Shown here: piece after piece, positions 1-6,708 of the stretch
Numbering within the stretch: the stretch's first letter is position 1
Layout: each line of letters starts with the position of its first letter
DNA from: FEN-680 sp036845225
GTDB taxonomy: Bacteria; Actinomycetota; Geothermincolia; Fen-727; Anoxymicrobiaceae
Reading direction: 5' to 3'
NCBI GenBank assembly: GCA_036845225.1
Contig: DAIUEJ010000057.1
Coordinates: 1 to 15,933 of the forward strand
DNA: 15,933 nt
Made by a program: the position numbers and the translations under genes
Notes under the pieces: model-generated
The model's database searches: none
The model's input: only the letters and a program-made list of their open reading frames with translations
Told to the model about the DNA's origin: nothing

Positions 1-45
1 TATGGTGTACCGGCATGCCTCATGTGCCTCCTCCAACGTCGTCAT
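1..45 (-). CDS. Possible start of a divergent gene, cut by the window edge
   Basis: On the minus strand an ATG at 45-43 opens a frame that stays open to the window edge and reads MTTLEEAHEACRYTI. Codons are mostly plausible for this genome and the peptide looks protein-like. The ribosome binding site is weak (GGTGG just upstream). A stronger GGAGGAGG lies inside the frame and could instead serve an ATG further in, giving a different frame (MPVHH). Only 15 codons can be seen, so neither the start nor the reality of the gene is settled. Confidence 0.22.
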   Translation of the reverse strand, partial: MTTLEEAHEACRYTI

Positions 46-297
46 GTTACCACCATCAGGGTTGTTGTCGCTAAGGTGACCAGCCCTCTTCATTCTCGTA
101 GTGCGTTCTATTCATATAGCCGGAAACCTCATTTCTAGTTGTCGTCAGCCCCAAAGTAATTAGACACGATAAAAACAAGGCTTTTCTTGACCGATAGGCC
201 TAAGGGGTGTCTGGGTACCCATCCGGCGAGTTCGTCGCTGGAAACCTTATTAAGCTATATATTCAAGACGAATGCGGCGATGATAGCGTCTGCCTCA

Positions 298-538
298 CCA
301 CTCTGGCCACAAATGCACTGAAGAAACAACTATTCCGTTAGCTCGGGAAGCCACTTCGAAGTACTTGTCGTAGACAGGGGCCAGGGCAGGAAGGGAGGAG
401 CCCTCGAACTCTTCCAGGCAAAGCCTCAAGACCTCATTGGGGGTTCTCTTGGAGTTCGTCGAGAGAACAGCCCTGGGTGCGCGCGCCGAGGCGCTCGCCT
501 TCCTTCGCAGGGAGGGCTCTTAACAGACCGCCGAACAT
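298..538 (-). pseudogene. Possible minus-strand gene remnant
   Basis: Minus-strand codons from 519 down to 298 are open between TAA (522-520) and TGA (297-295), giving 74 codons with no ATG. The middle part (for example TNSKRTPNEVLRLCLEEF and ALAPVYDKYFEVASR) looks like ordinary helical protein and has G/C-rich third positions down to about 345, after which the bias fades. An ATG at 538-536 opens another frame reading MFGGLLRALPAKEGERLGA, which stops after 34 codons near 435. A single frameshift would join the two, so a broken or truncated gene is a reasonable reading. I do not recognise the family. Confidence 0.3.
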
Positions 539-577
539 GCTGAATATCAGTGAAAAAATGGACTTTCACTATTACCA

Positions 578-583
578 TATAAT
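578..583 (+). promoter_or_regulatory. Candidate -10 box upstream of the kinase gene
   Basis: TATAAT matches the sigma-70 -10 consensus perfectly and lies about 73 bases before the kinase ATG, in a local AT-rich patch. No good -35 hexamer sits 16-18 bases upstream (the 17-base position reads AAAATG). If this is a promoter it may need an activator. Confidence 0.35.
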
Positions 584-655
584 GAGGAAGACAATCCGGG
601 TCGGCGGGACACGGGAGTCCTAACCAGGAAACATGACTTTAATTGAAGGTGTGTG

Positions 656-2140
656 ATGTACGGAGACATAGGGTTCCAGCAGAAGGTGGGAAGCCCGGGC
701 ATCCTCGACGAGATTCCCGTCGGAATAGCTCTCTTTGATCGCGAGTTGACCCTGCGCGCTTTCAACAGGAGGTTCGCCGAGTTCATCCAAACGTATACGG
801 AGCTTACGGCCAACATGGTGCTCGGGGCGACGTTCAGAGAGGTCTTTCCGGTAAGCGGCTTGCGGGCGATCGAGGTTGTCTCGAGAATAATGGACACGGG
901 AGAGCCAGGGAGACTGGAAGAGTACGAGATCCGGTCGAGGGTCGATGGAAAGGAAATCTTTTCCTATTGGGACACCACGGTCGTTCCACTCTTTGACTCG
1001 TGTGATGAGATTGAAGGCACATCGATAATCGCCCAGGACGTTACGCAGCGAAAGAGGTCGTCGGACACACTCAAGGCCTCCGAGGACCTGTACAGGGCCG
1101 TGTTCGAGGCGACAGGCGCCGCTTCGATGATAATCGAGGAAGATACCACGATCTCCAAGATTAATTCCGAGGGAGAAAAGATCTGGGGGTTTTCCAAGGA
1201 AGAGGTCGAGGGCCACAAGAGCTGGAAGGACTTCGTGGCCAGGCGGGACGATCTCGAGAGGATGAAGCAGTACCACGTGCTGAGGAGGATCGACCCGAGC
1301 CTGGCGCCCACCAGGTACGAGTTCAAGTTCCTGGACCGTTATGGCAACGAGAAGAGCGTCTTCTGCAGGATAAACGTGGTCCCTGGGACCAAGAAACACG
1401 TTGCTTCCCTATTGGACATAACCCACCGCGAGCAGGCCGAGGAAGAGCTGAGACGGTCGTCCGATCAACTGCACGCGCTCGCGGCTCGCCTCCAGTCGGT
1501 CAGGGAGGAGCAGTCGACGGCCCTCTCGCGCGAGATCCACGACGGGCTGGGACAGGCGCTGACCGCGATCACAATAGACGTGGCCTGGCTCGGGCGCCAT
1601 GTCCCGGCCGGCGATGAGGCGCTGCAGAGCAAGGTAAGTTCCATATCCAGCCAGGTCGGTGATACGATCGAGTTGGTTCGCAAGATCTCCAGGGAGCTCA
1701 GGCCGAGGATCCTCGACGAGCTCGGGCTCGTGGCCGCGCTGGAATGGCAGGCGCGAGAATTCCAGGACCACACGGGGATAATGTGCGACCTGTCCGCGAA
1801 CGCCGTTCTGAAGCTCGACGACGACCGCTCTACGGCCATATTCAGGATCGTGCTGGAGGGGCTAACGAACGTCGCCAGGCACGCGGCGGCGACCCGGGTC
1901 GCGCTCTCCCTCGAAAAGGAGGAAGGGTGCGTCGTGCTCAAAATAATGGATAACGGGGTGGGCATAAGGGAGGACGCCATATACAGCCGCGAGTCCCTGG
2001 GATTGCTGGGAATGAGAGAGAGAGCGCTCGTTTTCGGAGGCGAGGTCTCTTTTGAGGGCGCCGGGGGCGAGGGGACAACGGTGACCGTTACGATGCCGCT
2101 CGTCAAGAACGAGGCGTCGTCCGAGGAGGTAGGGCAATAG
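656..2140 (+). CDS. Double-PAS NarL-type sensor histidine kinase
   Basis: A 494-residue soluble histidine kinase expected to autophosphorylate and pass phosphate to the adjacent response regulator. Two PAS domains come first (about residues 16-132 and 145-256, each ending in a D[VI]T-R motif). A short coiled segment leads to a HisKA_3 dimerisation domain with SREIHDGLGQALTAI, phospho-acceptor His295. The ATPase domain shows the N box (Asn405 in LTNVARHA), the G1 box (Asp432-Asn-Gly) and the LGLLGMRERA motif typical of the NarX/DegS class. No signal peptide or membrane helix is visible, so it senses a cytoplasmic cue, possibly a ligand or redox state through PAS. ATG 656 is preferred over the adjacent GTG 653 because GAAGG (645-649) is better spaced. 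The stop overlaps the regulator's proposed start. Confidence 0.93.
   Translation: MYGDIGFQQKVGSPGILDEIPVGIALFDRELTLRAFNRRFAEFIQTYTELTANMVLGATFREVFPVSGLRAIEVVSRIMDTGEPGRLEEYEIRSRVDGKEIFSYWDTTVVPLFDSCDEIEGTSIIAQDVTQRKRSSDTLKASEDLYRAVFEATGAASMIIEEDTTISKINSEGEKIWGFSKEEVEGHKSWKDFVARRDDLERMKQYHVLRRIDPSLAPTRYEFKFLDRYGNEKSVFCRINVVPGTKKHVASLLDITHREQAEEELRRSSDQLHALAARLQSVREEQSTALSREIHDGLGQALTAITIDVAWLGRHVPAGDEALQSKVSSISSQVGDTIELVRKISRELRPRILDELGLVAALEWQAREFQDHTGIMCDLSANAVLKLDDDRSTAIFRIVLEGLTNVARHAAATRVALSLEKEEGCVVLKIMDNGVGIREDAIYSRESLGLLGMRERALVFGGEVSFEGAGGEGTTVTVTMPLVKNEASSEEVGQ
2123..2139 (+). promoter_or_regulatory. Ribosome binding site deciding a non-standard AUA start
   Basis: GAGGAGGT at 2123-2130 is a near-perfect Shine-Dalgarno inside the 3' end of the kinase gene. 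Six bases later lies ATA (2137-2139), in frame with the response regulator. The kinase stop TAG (2138-2140) overlaps it by two bases. Between the frame's upstream stop (TGA 2053-2055) and GTG 2206 there is no in-frame ATG, GTG or TTG. Confidence 0.6.
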
Positions 2141-2787
2141 ACGAGGGAACGCCAGGGATAAACGTACTCATAGTTGACGACCACCCGATAGTACGTCGGG
2201 GACTGGTGGATATACTCAAGGAGGAGCCGGACATCGCGACGTGTGGTGAAGCCTCGGACGCCGCCAGCCTCATCGAGCAACTGCCGAAGGCCGATTGGAG
2301 CGTGGTCGTCCTAGACATAAGCCTTCCCGACCGGAGCGGTCTCGACGTGCTGCTCGAGCTGACGGAGAAGCGACCCGATCTGCCCGTGCTGATCCTCAGC
2401 ATGCTTCCCGAGGACCAGTTCGCCATCAGGGCGCTGCAGGCGGGCGCTGCGGGGTATATCTCCAAGCAGAACGCGCCCGACGAGCTGGTGAGGGCGATAA
2501 GGCGGGTCCTGAGCGGCAGGAAATACGTTAGCGACGCCATGAACGAAAAGATGCTGAACAACCTTGGCACCACGGGCTCGCAACCCCTGCACGCCAGGCT
2601 GTCGAACCGCGAGTTCCAGGTCATGTGCCTGCTCGCATCGGGAAAGACCGTCAAGGAGATAGCCGACGAGCTCTACCTGAGCCCGAAGACCATCGGCACC
2701 TACAGGGCGAGGATACTCGAGAAGATGAACATGCAGAACAATACCGAGCTCATCAGATACGTGGTCGAAAACCACCTCATCGGTTAA
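2137..2787 (+). CDS. NarL/FixJ-family response regulator (AUA start proposed)
   Basis: A DNA-binding response regulator, the likely partner of the kinase just upstream. From ATA 2137 it is 216 residues, the normal family length. The receiver domain shows the acidic pair Asp14-Asp15 (VLIVDDHP), phospho-acceptor Asp60 (VVVLDISLPD), Ser88 (LILS) and Lys110 (GYISK). The C-terminal LuxR-type helix-turn-helix runs from LSNREFQVMCLLASG through LSPKTIGTYRARI. The first conventional start, GTG 2206, would remove beta strand 1 and the acidic pair and give a receiver that should not bind Mg2+, so I reject it. A base error turning ATG into ATA is the main alternative to a true AUA start. Its targets may include the downstream cluster, but this is inference from position. 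Confidence 0.9.
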   Translation: MDEGTPGINVLIVDDHPIVRRGLVDILKEEPDIATCGEASDAASLIEQLPKADWSVVVLDISLPDRSGLDVLLELTEKRPDLPVLILSMLPEDQFAIRALQAGAAGYISKQNAPDELVRAIRRVLSGRKYVSDAMNEKMLNNLGTTGSQPLHARLSNREFQVMCLLASGKTVKEIADELYLSPKTIGTYRARILEKMNMQNNTELIRYVVENHLIG

Positions 2788-2844
2788 GCCTTCCCCCTCT
2801 CACATGCACCGCCCGCCAGGCGCTCTCTGGCGCGAATACGCCTC

Positions 2845-2884
2845 GCCTTGTAGGTCCATGACCTACAGGCCTGCCCTACAAGGC
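2845..2884. repeat. Overlapping inverted repeats after the regulator gene
   Basis: GCCTTGTAGG (2845-2854) is the exact reverse complement of CCTACAAGGC (2875-2884), 20 bases apart. Nested within, TGTAGGTC (2849-2856) and GACCTACA (2860-2867) form a second perfect inverted repeat with a 3-base gap. The left arm can thus pair with either right arm, giving two exclusive hairpins, or the element may be an operator with several half-sites. No T tract follows, so a plain intrinsic terminator is less likely. Confidence 0.6.
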
Positions 2885-2954
2885 CGCACTGGATACCTTA
2901 CATGAAAATCAGCATCGGCCTGATACCCTGTCAAGCCCGTTGTGTCTAATAATC

Positions 2955-2984
2955 TTGATTGACAGCGGTGAGCGAACGTATCGA
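2955..2984 (+). promoter_or_regulatory. Weak promoter candidate for the membrane-protein gene
   Basis: TTGATT (2955-2960) followed after 18 bases by TATCGA (2979-2984) resembles a sigma-70 promoter placed just before the ATG at 3000. A TTGACA at 2959-2964 overlaps the -35 but lacks a well-spaced -10. The very short leader that would result makes this a weak call. Confidence 0.2.
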
Positions 2985-2999
2985 GATAGGGGGAACGCG

Positions 3000-3638
3000 A
3001 TGAAGGTCCAGACGGTACACCTACTTGTTGCAAACGCCGCGTTTATCGGTTTCTTTGCTTTTACCCTGAGCGCCATTGTCTCGGGGTTGATGTTCGCGGG
3101 CATCCTCGGGGAGTCGGACGAGAAGCTGGGGCTCTCGGTAACCGCCATCCAAAAATACGCGGGGATAGCCCTCCTGGTATCGGCTTTTCTCGTTATGCTC
3201 GGCAGCTCGGCCGATACCCCTGGCAACACGGGCATATCGATCATGTTCGGAAGTATCCTCGCTTTCTTTGGCGTCCTCTGGCTCGTGACGTCCGAATGCC
3301 TGAGGAAAGGCGGCGACCTGAAGCCCGTAGCCGTGATGTACTTGTTCTCAGGGGCCCTGCTCGTGGCGTACGCCGTCACTACCGCCAAGGTCATCCACAA
3401 TCTGGGCATTCCGTTTTTCGGCAGCGCGACCGCAGGCTACGGCTCGGGGATGTTCGGGGATTCCTTTGTCCTTTGGGTGATAGCGGCCATCGCGCTGTTT
3501 GTGGCTTTTATCGCCATCTCCTTCTGGCCCAGGATACTGAAAGTCGTCGGGTACATGTTCGTAGTCGTAGGGCTGTGGGCCGCTTACATGTGCTTCAGAT
3601 ACATCTTCGAGCTTACCGTCGGAAACGTGCTTCACTGA
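3000..3638 (+). CDS. Six-helix integral membrane protein of unknown function
   Basis: A 212-residue hydrophobic protein with about six membrane segments (roughly 8-36, 50-68, 77-99, 108-131, 154-177 and 180-205) and short loops. The loop after helix 2 (SSADTPGNTG) and a glycine-rich one before helix 5 (GSATAGYGSGMFGDS) stand out. I recognise no family motif. Size and helix count resemble the AceTr/SatP acetate-uptake family, but its NPAPLGL signature is absent, so this is only a thought. Start: ATG 3000 follows AGGGGG at 2987-2992; a longer frame from GTG 2940 lacks a ribosome site. The gene stands alone, with intergenic gaps of more than 200 bases on both sides, each holding inverted repeats. 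A role in uptake or export of the substrate of the downstream pathway is possible but unsupported. Confidence 0.85.
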   Translation: MKVQTVHLLVANAAFIGFFAFTLSAIVSGLMFAGILGESDEKLGLSVTAIQKYAGIALLVSAFLVMLGSSADTPGNTGISIMFGSILAFFGVLWLVTSECLRKGGDLKPVAVMYLFSGALLVAYAVTTAKVIHNLGIPFFGSATAGYGSGMFGDSFVLWVIAAIALFVAFIAISFWPRILKVVGYMFVVVGLWAAYMCFRYIFELTVGNVLH

Positions 3639-3692
3639 AGTCCCATGACGGCCCTGTCCTTCGGGGCGGGTCCCGCCATACCCTCGCGCACC

Positions 3693-3717
3693 AGTCCCAG
3701 ATCCAGCATCTGGGACT
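3693..3717. repeat. Perfect 10-bp inverted repeat after the membrane-protein gene
   Basis: AGTCCCAGAT (3693-3702) and ATCTGGGACT (3708-3717) are exact reverse complements with a 5-base loop, enough for a stable RNA hairpin 55 bases after the stop codon. No run of T follows. A short GGCGGG/CCCGCC palindrome sits nearby at 3665-3677. It may stop or process the transcript, or be a protein-binding site. Confidence 0.55.
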
Positions 3718-3757
3718 ATGCGTTATCCGAGCGGAGCCCCCGTCATCAGCGCTGCGG

Positions 3758-3787
3758 CTTACAAGCGGGCGCCCGATTCCTTACAAG
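3758..3787 (+). promoter_or_regulatory. Direct repeat CTTACAAG before the CoA-transferase genes
   Basis: CTTACAAG occurs exactly at 3758-3765 and 3780-3787, starts 22 bases apart, about two helical turns. The similar CCTACAAG and its reverse complement CTTGTAGG occur in the inverted repeats at 2847-2854 and 2875-2882. Two half-sites on one DNA face suit a dimeric activator such as the encoded NarL-type regulator. I found no confident -35/-10 pair in this gap. Confidence 0.35.
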
Positions 3788-3927
3788 AGATTCAGCATTA
3801 TCCCGATACCGACCCGAAATTCATGCGCCTATCCTTGAATTGTGCCCCATAAACGCGAGCAGATAGCCACGGCAGGGCGGTCGTATCGAGACTAGCGCAT
3901 GGCGATGTCGCCAGGAGATGAGTGCTT

Positions 3928-4881
3928 ATGACTACAGCAAATACGGGAACGACAACAGTGGATACCAAGAAAGAACTCGACAAGCGGATGAGCCTGAAAG
4001 ACGCGATCGGCAGGTTCGTGCGCGACGGCAGCTCGATTGCTTTCGGGGGAATGGGAGGCGATCAGGTAGTTGCGCCTACCTACGAGATCATCCGCCAGGG
4101 GCAGAAGGGCCTGACGCTGATGGGCGACAGCCCCTGTGAGCCCGGGGACTTTCTCCTGGGCACCGGGCAGATCAAGCGGATCGAGGTGGCATGGCTGGCC
4201 TACGCTATCGCCGGCGTCAGCCCCAACTACCGCCGCGCGGTCGAACAGGGCGTTCCGCACGAGATAGAGGTCTTCGAGTTTTCGAACTACACCATGGGGC
4301 TTCGGTTCCTTGCAGGGGCGCTCAACATTCCTTTCATGGTGACACGGTCGCTCCTCGGCTCCTCGATACCGCAGTACAACGACATGATAAAGGTCATCGA
4401 TGACCCCTACACCAGCAAGCCGATCGCCCTCGTGCCCGCCGCGACGCCTGATGTTGCGATAGTCCACGTAAACCGAGCGGACATCCTCGGGAACGCACAG
4501 TTTCTCGGATTCTCCGCTAACAGTGAGAACATAGCCAGGGCGGCCGAGCGGACGATCATAACCTGCGAGGAGATCGTATCCACGGACGAGATCAGGAAGA
4601 GCTCGTGCCTTACGGTAATCCCGCAGTACGCAGTAGACGCCGTTGTGGAGGTCCCGTTCGGCAGCCACCCCTGGAACATGCCCTACGCCTACGCCTACGA
4701 CCTCCCGTTCCACATGGAGATGATGGACAGGATAAGTTCGGAAGAGGGCTTCAAGTCGTGGCTCGAGGAGTGGGCGTTCGGCTGCGAGGACCACGAAGCG
4801 TACTGCGAGAAGGTGGGGATCGACAGGTTGCGCCGGCTTACAGACATCGAGACGAAGTTCTGCTGCAGTATCGTCGATTGA
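3928..4881 (+). CDS. Family I CoA-transferase, alpha subunit (GctA-like)
   Basis: A 317-residue alpha subunit of a two-subunit family I CoA-transferase related to glutaconate CoA-transferase GctA. With the beta subunit it should move CoA from an acyl-CoA donor to a carboxylate in the cytoplasm. Visible family traits are the N-terminal SLKDAIGRFVRDGSSIAFGG with a glycine-rich loop (GGMGGD), the central ALVPAATPDVAIVHVNRADILGN segment and VDAVVEVPFGSHP near residue 240. Length matches GctA (about 320). ATG 3928 is chosen, 10 bases after AGGAG (3913-3917); GTG 3922 and the out-of-frame ATG 3918 are too close to it. It is first in the catabolic block; the next gene is 33 bases on. The related IpdAB pair hydrolyses a steroid ring instead of transferring CoA, so sequence alone does not fix the reaction. 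Confidence 0.88.
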   Translation: MTTANTGTTTVDTKKELDKRMSLKDAIGRFVRDGSSIAFGGMGGDQVVAPTYEIIRQGQKGLTLMGDSPCEPGDFLLGTGQIKRIEVAWLAYAIAGVSPNYRRAVEQGVPHEIEVFEFSNYTMGLRFLAGALNIPFMVTRSLLGSSIPQYNDMIKVIDDPYTSKPIALVPAATPDVAIVHVNRADILGNAQFLGFSANSENIARAAERTIITCEEIVSTDEIRKSSCLTVIPQYAVDAVVEVPFGSHPWNMPYAYAYDLPFHMEMMDRISSEEGFKSWLEEWAFGCEDHEAYCEKVGIDRLRRLTDIETKFCCSIVD

Positions 4882-4914
4882 GCCCCCGGGGGGCGCGGCA
4901 ACAAGGAGAGCAAG

Positions 4915-5778
4915 ATGGACCAGGACTTTTCGGAGGATTACACGCTCCAGGAACTGCTGGTGGCGGCGGCTTCAAGGGAGATAAATGACAACGAGGTCGT
5001 GTTCGTGGGAGTTGGGATACCGTGCCTCGGGGCGTTGGTCGCGAAGTTCATTCATGCACCCAATGTCACGCTGGCGATGGAGTCGGGCTCGATAGGCCCC
5101 ATGTCCTACCGGTTGATCCTGGGCATCGGGGACAATGCCTGCGTGGAGAACGCGATTTCCGTCTGCTCCCTCTGGAGGGCGTTCTCGGACCAGCAGCGCG
5201 GCTACTTCGACCTGGGGATGCTCGGCGGCGCGCAGGTCGACAAGTACGGAAACCTTAACAGCACCGCTATTTTCGGTGATGGTGACTATGCCAATCCCAA
5301 GACCAGGCTCCCGGGAAGCGGTGGGGCCAACGACATCGCCTGCTCGGCGAACAGAACCTTGATCATGATGAACCAGCAGAAGAGGCGCTTCCTGGAGAAA
5401 GTCGACTACGTCACCTCTCCCGGTTACCTCGACGGGCCTGGCTCAAGGGAAAAGTACGGGTACGCGGGCGGCGGCCCCGCCGTCATCATCTCGAACATGG
5501 CGATATTCAGGTTCGACGACGAGACCAAGGAGGCGTACCTCGACTCGGTCCATCCGGGCGTGACCGTGGACGACGTCAGGAACGAGGTCTCCTGGGACCT
5601 GAAGGTCAGCCCCGACGTCAAGTCGACGCCGCCGCCGACAAAACGGGAAGTGGAGATAATCCGCCTCCTGGACGAGAACAAGATCTACACGGGGTCCGGC
5701 CTCAAGGGCCTCACGTTCGAAGCATACATTTCGATGCTCGAGAACTCACACGACAAGCTCAAGGAGATGCTCGGGTGA
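4915..5778 (+). CDS. Family I CoA-transferase, beta subunit (GctB-like)
   Basis: A 287-residue partner of the preceding gene. In family I CoA-transferases the beta subunit carries the glutamate that forms the enzyme-CoA thioester. Here Glu56 in TLAMESGSIGP sits where GctB has Glu54 and where succinyl-CoA transferases have the SENG motif, so a covalent transferase mechanism looks possible. Other family traits are VFVGVGIPCLGALVAK near residue 30, FDLGMLGGAQVDKYGNLN, LPGSGGANDIA and VDYVTSPGYLDG. The C-terminal part (KREVEIIRLLDENKIYTGSG) is a normal family ending. AAGGAG (4902-4907) precedes the ATG with good spacing, and coexpression with the alpha subunit is likely. Substrate is unknown; a 4-hydroxy acid or dicarboxylate would suit the neighbours (inference). 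Confidence 0.9.
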   Translation: MDQDFSEDYTLQELLVAAASREINDNEVVFVGVGIPCLGALVAKFIHAPNVTLAMESGSIGPMSYRLILGIGDNACVENAISVCSLWRAFSDQQRGYFDLGMLGGAQVDKYGNLNSTAIFGDGDYANPKTRLPGSGGANDIACSANRTLIMMNQQKRRFLEKVDYVTSPGYLDGPGSREKYGYAGGGPAVIISNMAIFRFDDETKEAYLDSVHPGVTVDDVRNEVSWDLKVSPDVKSTPPPTKREVEIIRLLDENKIYTGSGLKGLTFEAYISMLENSHDKLKEMLG

Positions 5779-5818
5779 GTATCGAGGGAGCTCAACGACC
5801 AATAGGAGGGTTAACGAT

Positions 5819-6598
5819 ATGAGCGGGGACCTAATCGAACGGCTATTCTCGCTGAAGGGCGAGACCGCCCTGATCACGGGCGGGTACAAGGGGATCGGGC
5901 TGATGTTCTCCGAGACCTACGCGGAGGCGGGCGCCGACGTGGCGATAGTCGCCAGGACGCTCGACAAGTGCGAGCAGGCCGCGAGAGATATCGAGAAGAA
6001 ATTCGGCGTTCGCGCCATCGGGTTGTCGATGGACGTCCACGACACGGAATCGGTGGACCGCGTGGTCCAGCAGGTCATCGACGAGTTCGGAAAGATAGAC
6101 ATACTGGTCAACTGCGCTGGAATCTCAGGCAGCGAGAAGCCAGTGCTCAAGATGACCGACAAGGACCTGGACGACGTCATGAACGTCGACTTCCGCGGCA
6201 CTTTTCTGGCCTGCAGGGCGGTCGCGGCCGAGATGGCCAAGCAGAAGCGCGGCAAGATCATCAACGTCGCCTCGCTTCTCGGCAAGATCTCGGCGCGGAA
6301 CATGGCGGGATACTGCGCCAGCAAGGCGGCGGTGATCCAGTTGACACGGGTGCTCGCGCTTGAGCTGATGAGAGACAACATACAGGTCAACGTCCTGTGC
6401 CCAGGTTACATCCTCACCGAGTTCAACCGCAGCTTCTTCGAGTCGGATGCAGGAAAGGGTCTCATCAAGAAGATGATCCCGCTGAACAGGGTAGGCGATC
6501 TCGAGGAGTTGAGGTCATCGGCACTGTTTCTCGCGACCTGTCCGCCTTTCCTGACAGGAACAGAGCTGTACGTCGACGGGGGCCATGGCATCATTTGA
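5819..6598 (+). CDS. SDR-family oxidoreductase (first of two)
   Basis: A 259-residue classical short-chain dehydrogenase/reductase that interconverts a hydroxyl and a carbonyl group using NAD(P). The cofactor motif is TGGYKGIG (residues 20-27), the structural motif NCAG is at 98-101, and the catalytic set is Ser152, Tyr165 and Lys169 (YCASK), with the usual 13-residue Ser-Tyr spacing. The ending YVDGGHGII is typical. The closest general types are gluconate 5-dehydrogenase-like and FabG/3-hydroxyacyl-CoA dehydrogenase-like SDRs, which cannot be told apart here. AGGAGGG at 5804-5810 supports the ATG. It lies between the CoA-transferase and the AbfD-like dehydratase, so it could oxidise a hydroxyacyl-CoA or reduce a keto acid in that route (inference). 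Confidence 0.9.
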   Translation: MSGDLIERLFSLKGETALITGGYKGIGLMFSETYAEAGADVAIVARTLDKCEQAARDIEKKFGVRAIGLSMDVHDTESVDRVVQQVIDEFGKIDILVNCAGISGSEKPVLKMTDKDLDDVMNVDFRGTFLACRAVAAEMAKQKRGKIINVASLLGKISARNMAGYCASKAAVIQLTRVLALELMRDNIQVNVLCPGYILTEFNRSFFESDAGKGLIKKMIPLNRVGDLEELRSSALFLATCPPFLTGTELYVDGGHGII

Positions 6599-6708
6599 CG
6601 TAACGCTGAACGCCGGGTCCCAGGATGCGTCGGAGGCGCGAGAAGGGTAGCTCCGGGGGAGGCATGGGCCGGGACGACCGGCTTCATTCAACGAAAGGAA
6701 GTAACGAG

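Larger units (their letters stand above)
1..655. other. Upstream region without an intact gene
   Basis: No convincing full-length gene is visible in either strand over these 655 bases. Base composition is lower in GC than in the genes to the right, with AT-rich patches around 150-270 and 540-600. It contains a perfect TATAAT hexamer at 578-583, a possible minus-strand gene remnant at 298-538 and a possible divergent gene start at 1-45, each listed separately. The only methionine-started reading frames running into it are shadows of the kinase gene. Confidence 0.6.

Noticed and set aside
620..1399. Long minus-strand frame opposite the kinase
   Set aside because: It is a shadow of a conserved gene on the plus strand, with no recognisable motifs.
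2206..2787. Response regulator starting at GTG 2206
   Set aside because: It would delete the first beta strand and the Asp-Asp pair of the receiver, and no ribosome site precedes this GTG.
2940..2999. Membrane protein starting at GTG 2940
   Set aside because: No ribosome site precedes it and the extra 20 residues are partly charged, while AGGGGG precedes ATG 3000.
3901..3912. GGCGATGTCGCC dyad just before the CoA-transferase ribosome site
   Set aside because: A 5-bp stem with a 2-base gap is short enough to be chance in GC-rich DNA.
3918..4139. Short gene from ATG 3918 overlapping the CoA-transferase alpha subunit
   Set aside because: It is out of frame with a clear conserved protein, and the ATG is directly adjacent to the Shine-Dalgarno.
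6625..6708. 28-residue N-terminal extension of the AbfD-like protein from ATG 6625
   Set aside because: The extension is rich in Arg and Gly, is unlike the family, and the ATG at 6709 has a clear ribosome site and gives a family-like length.
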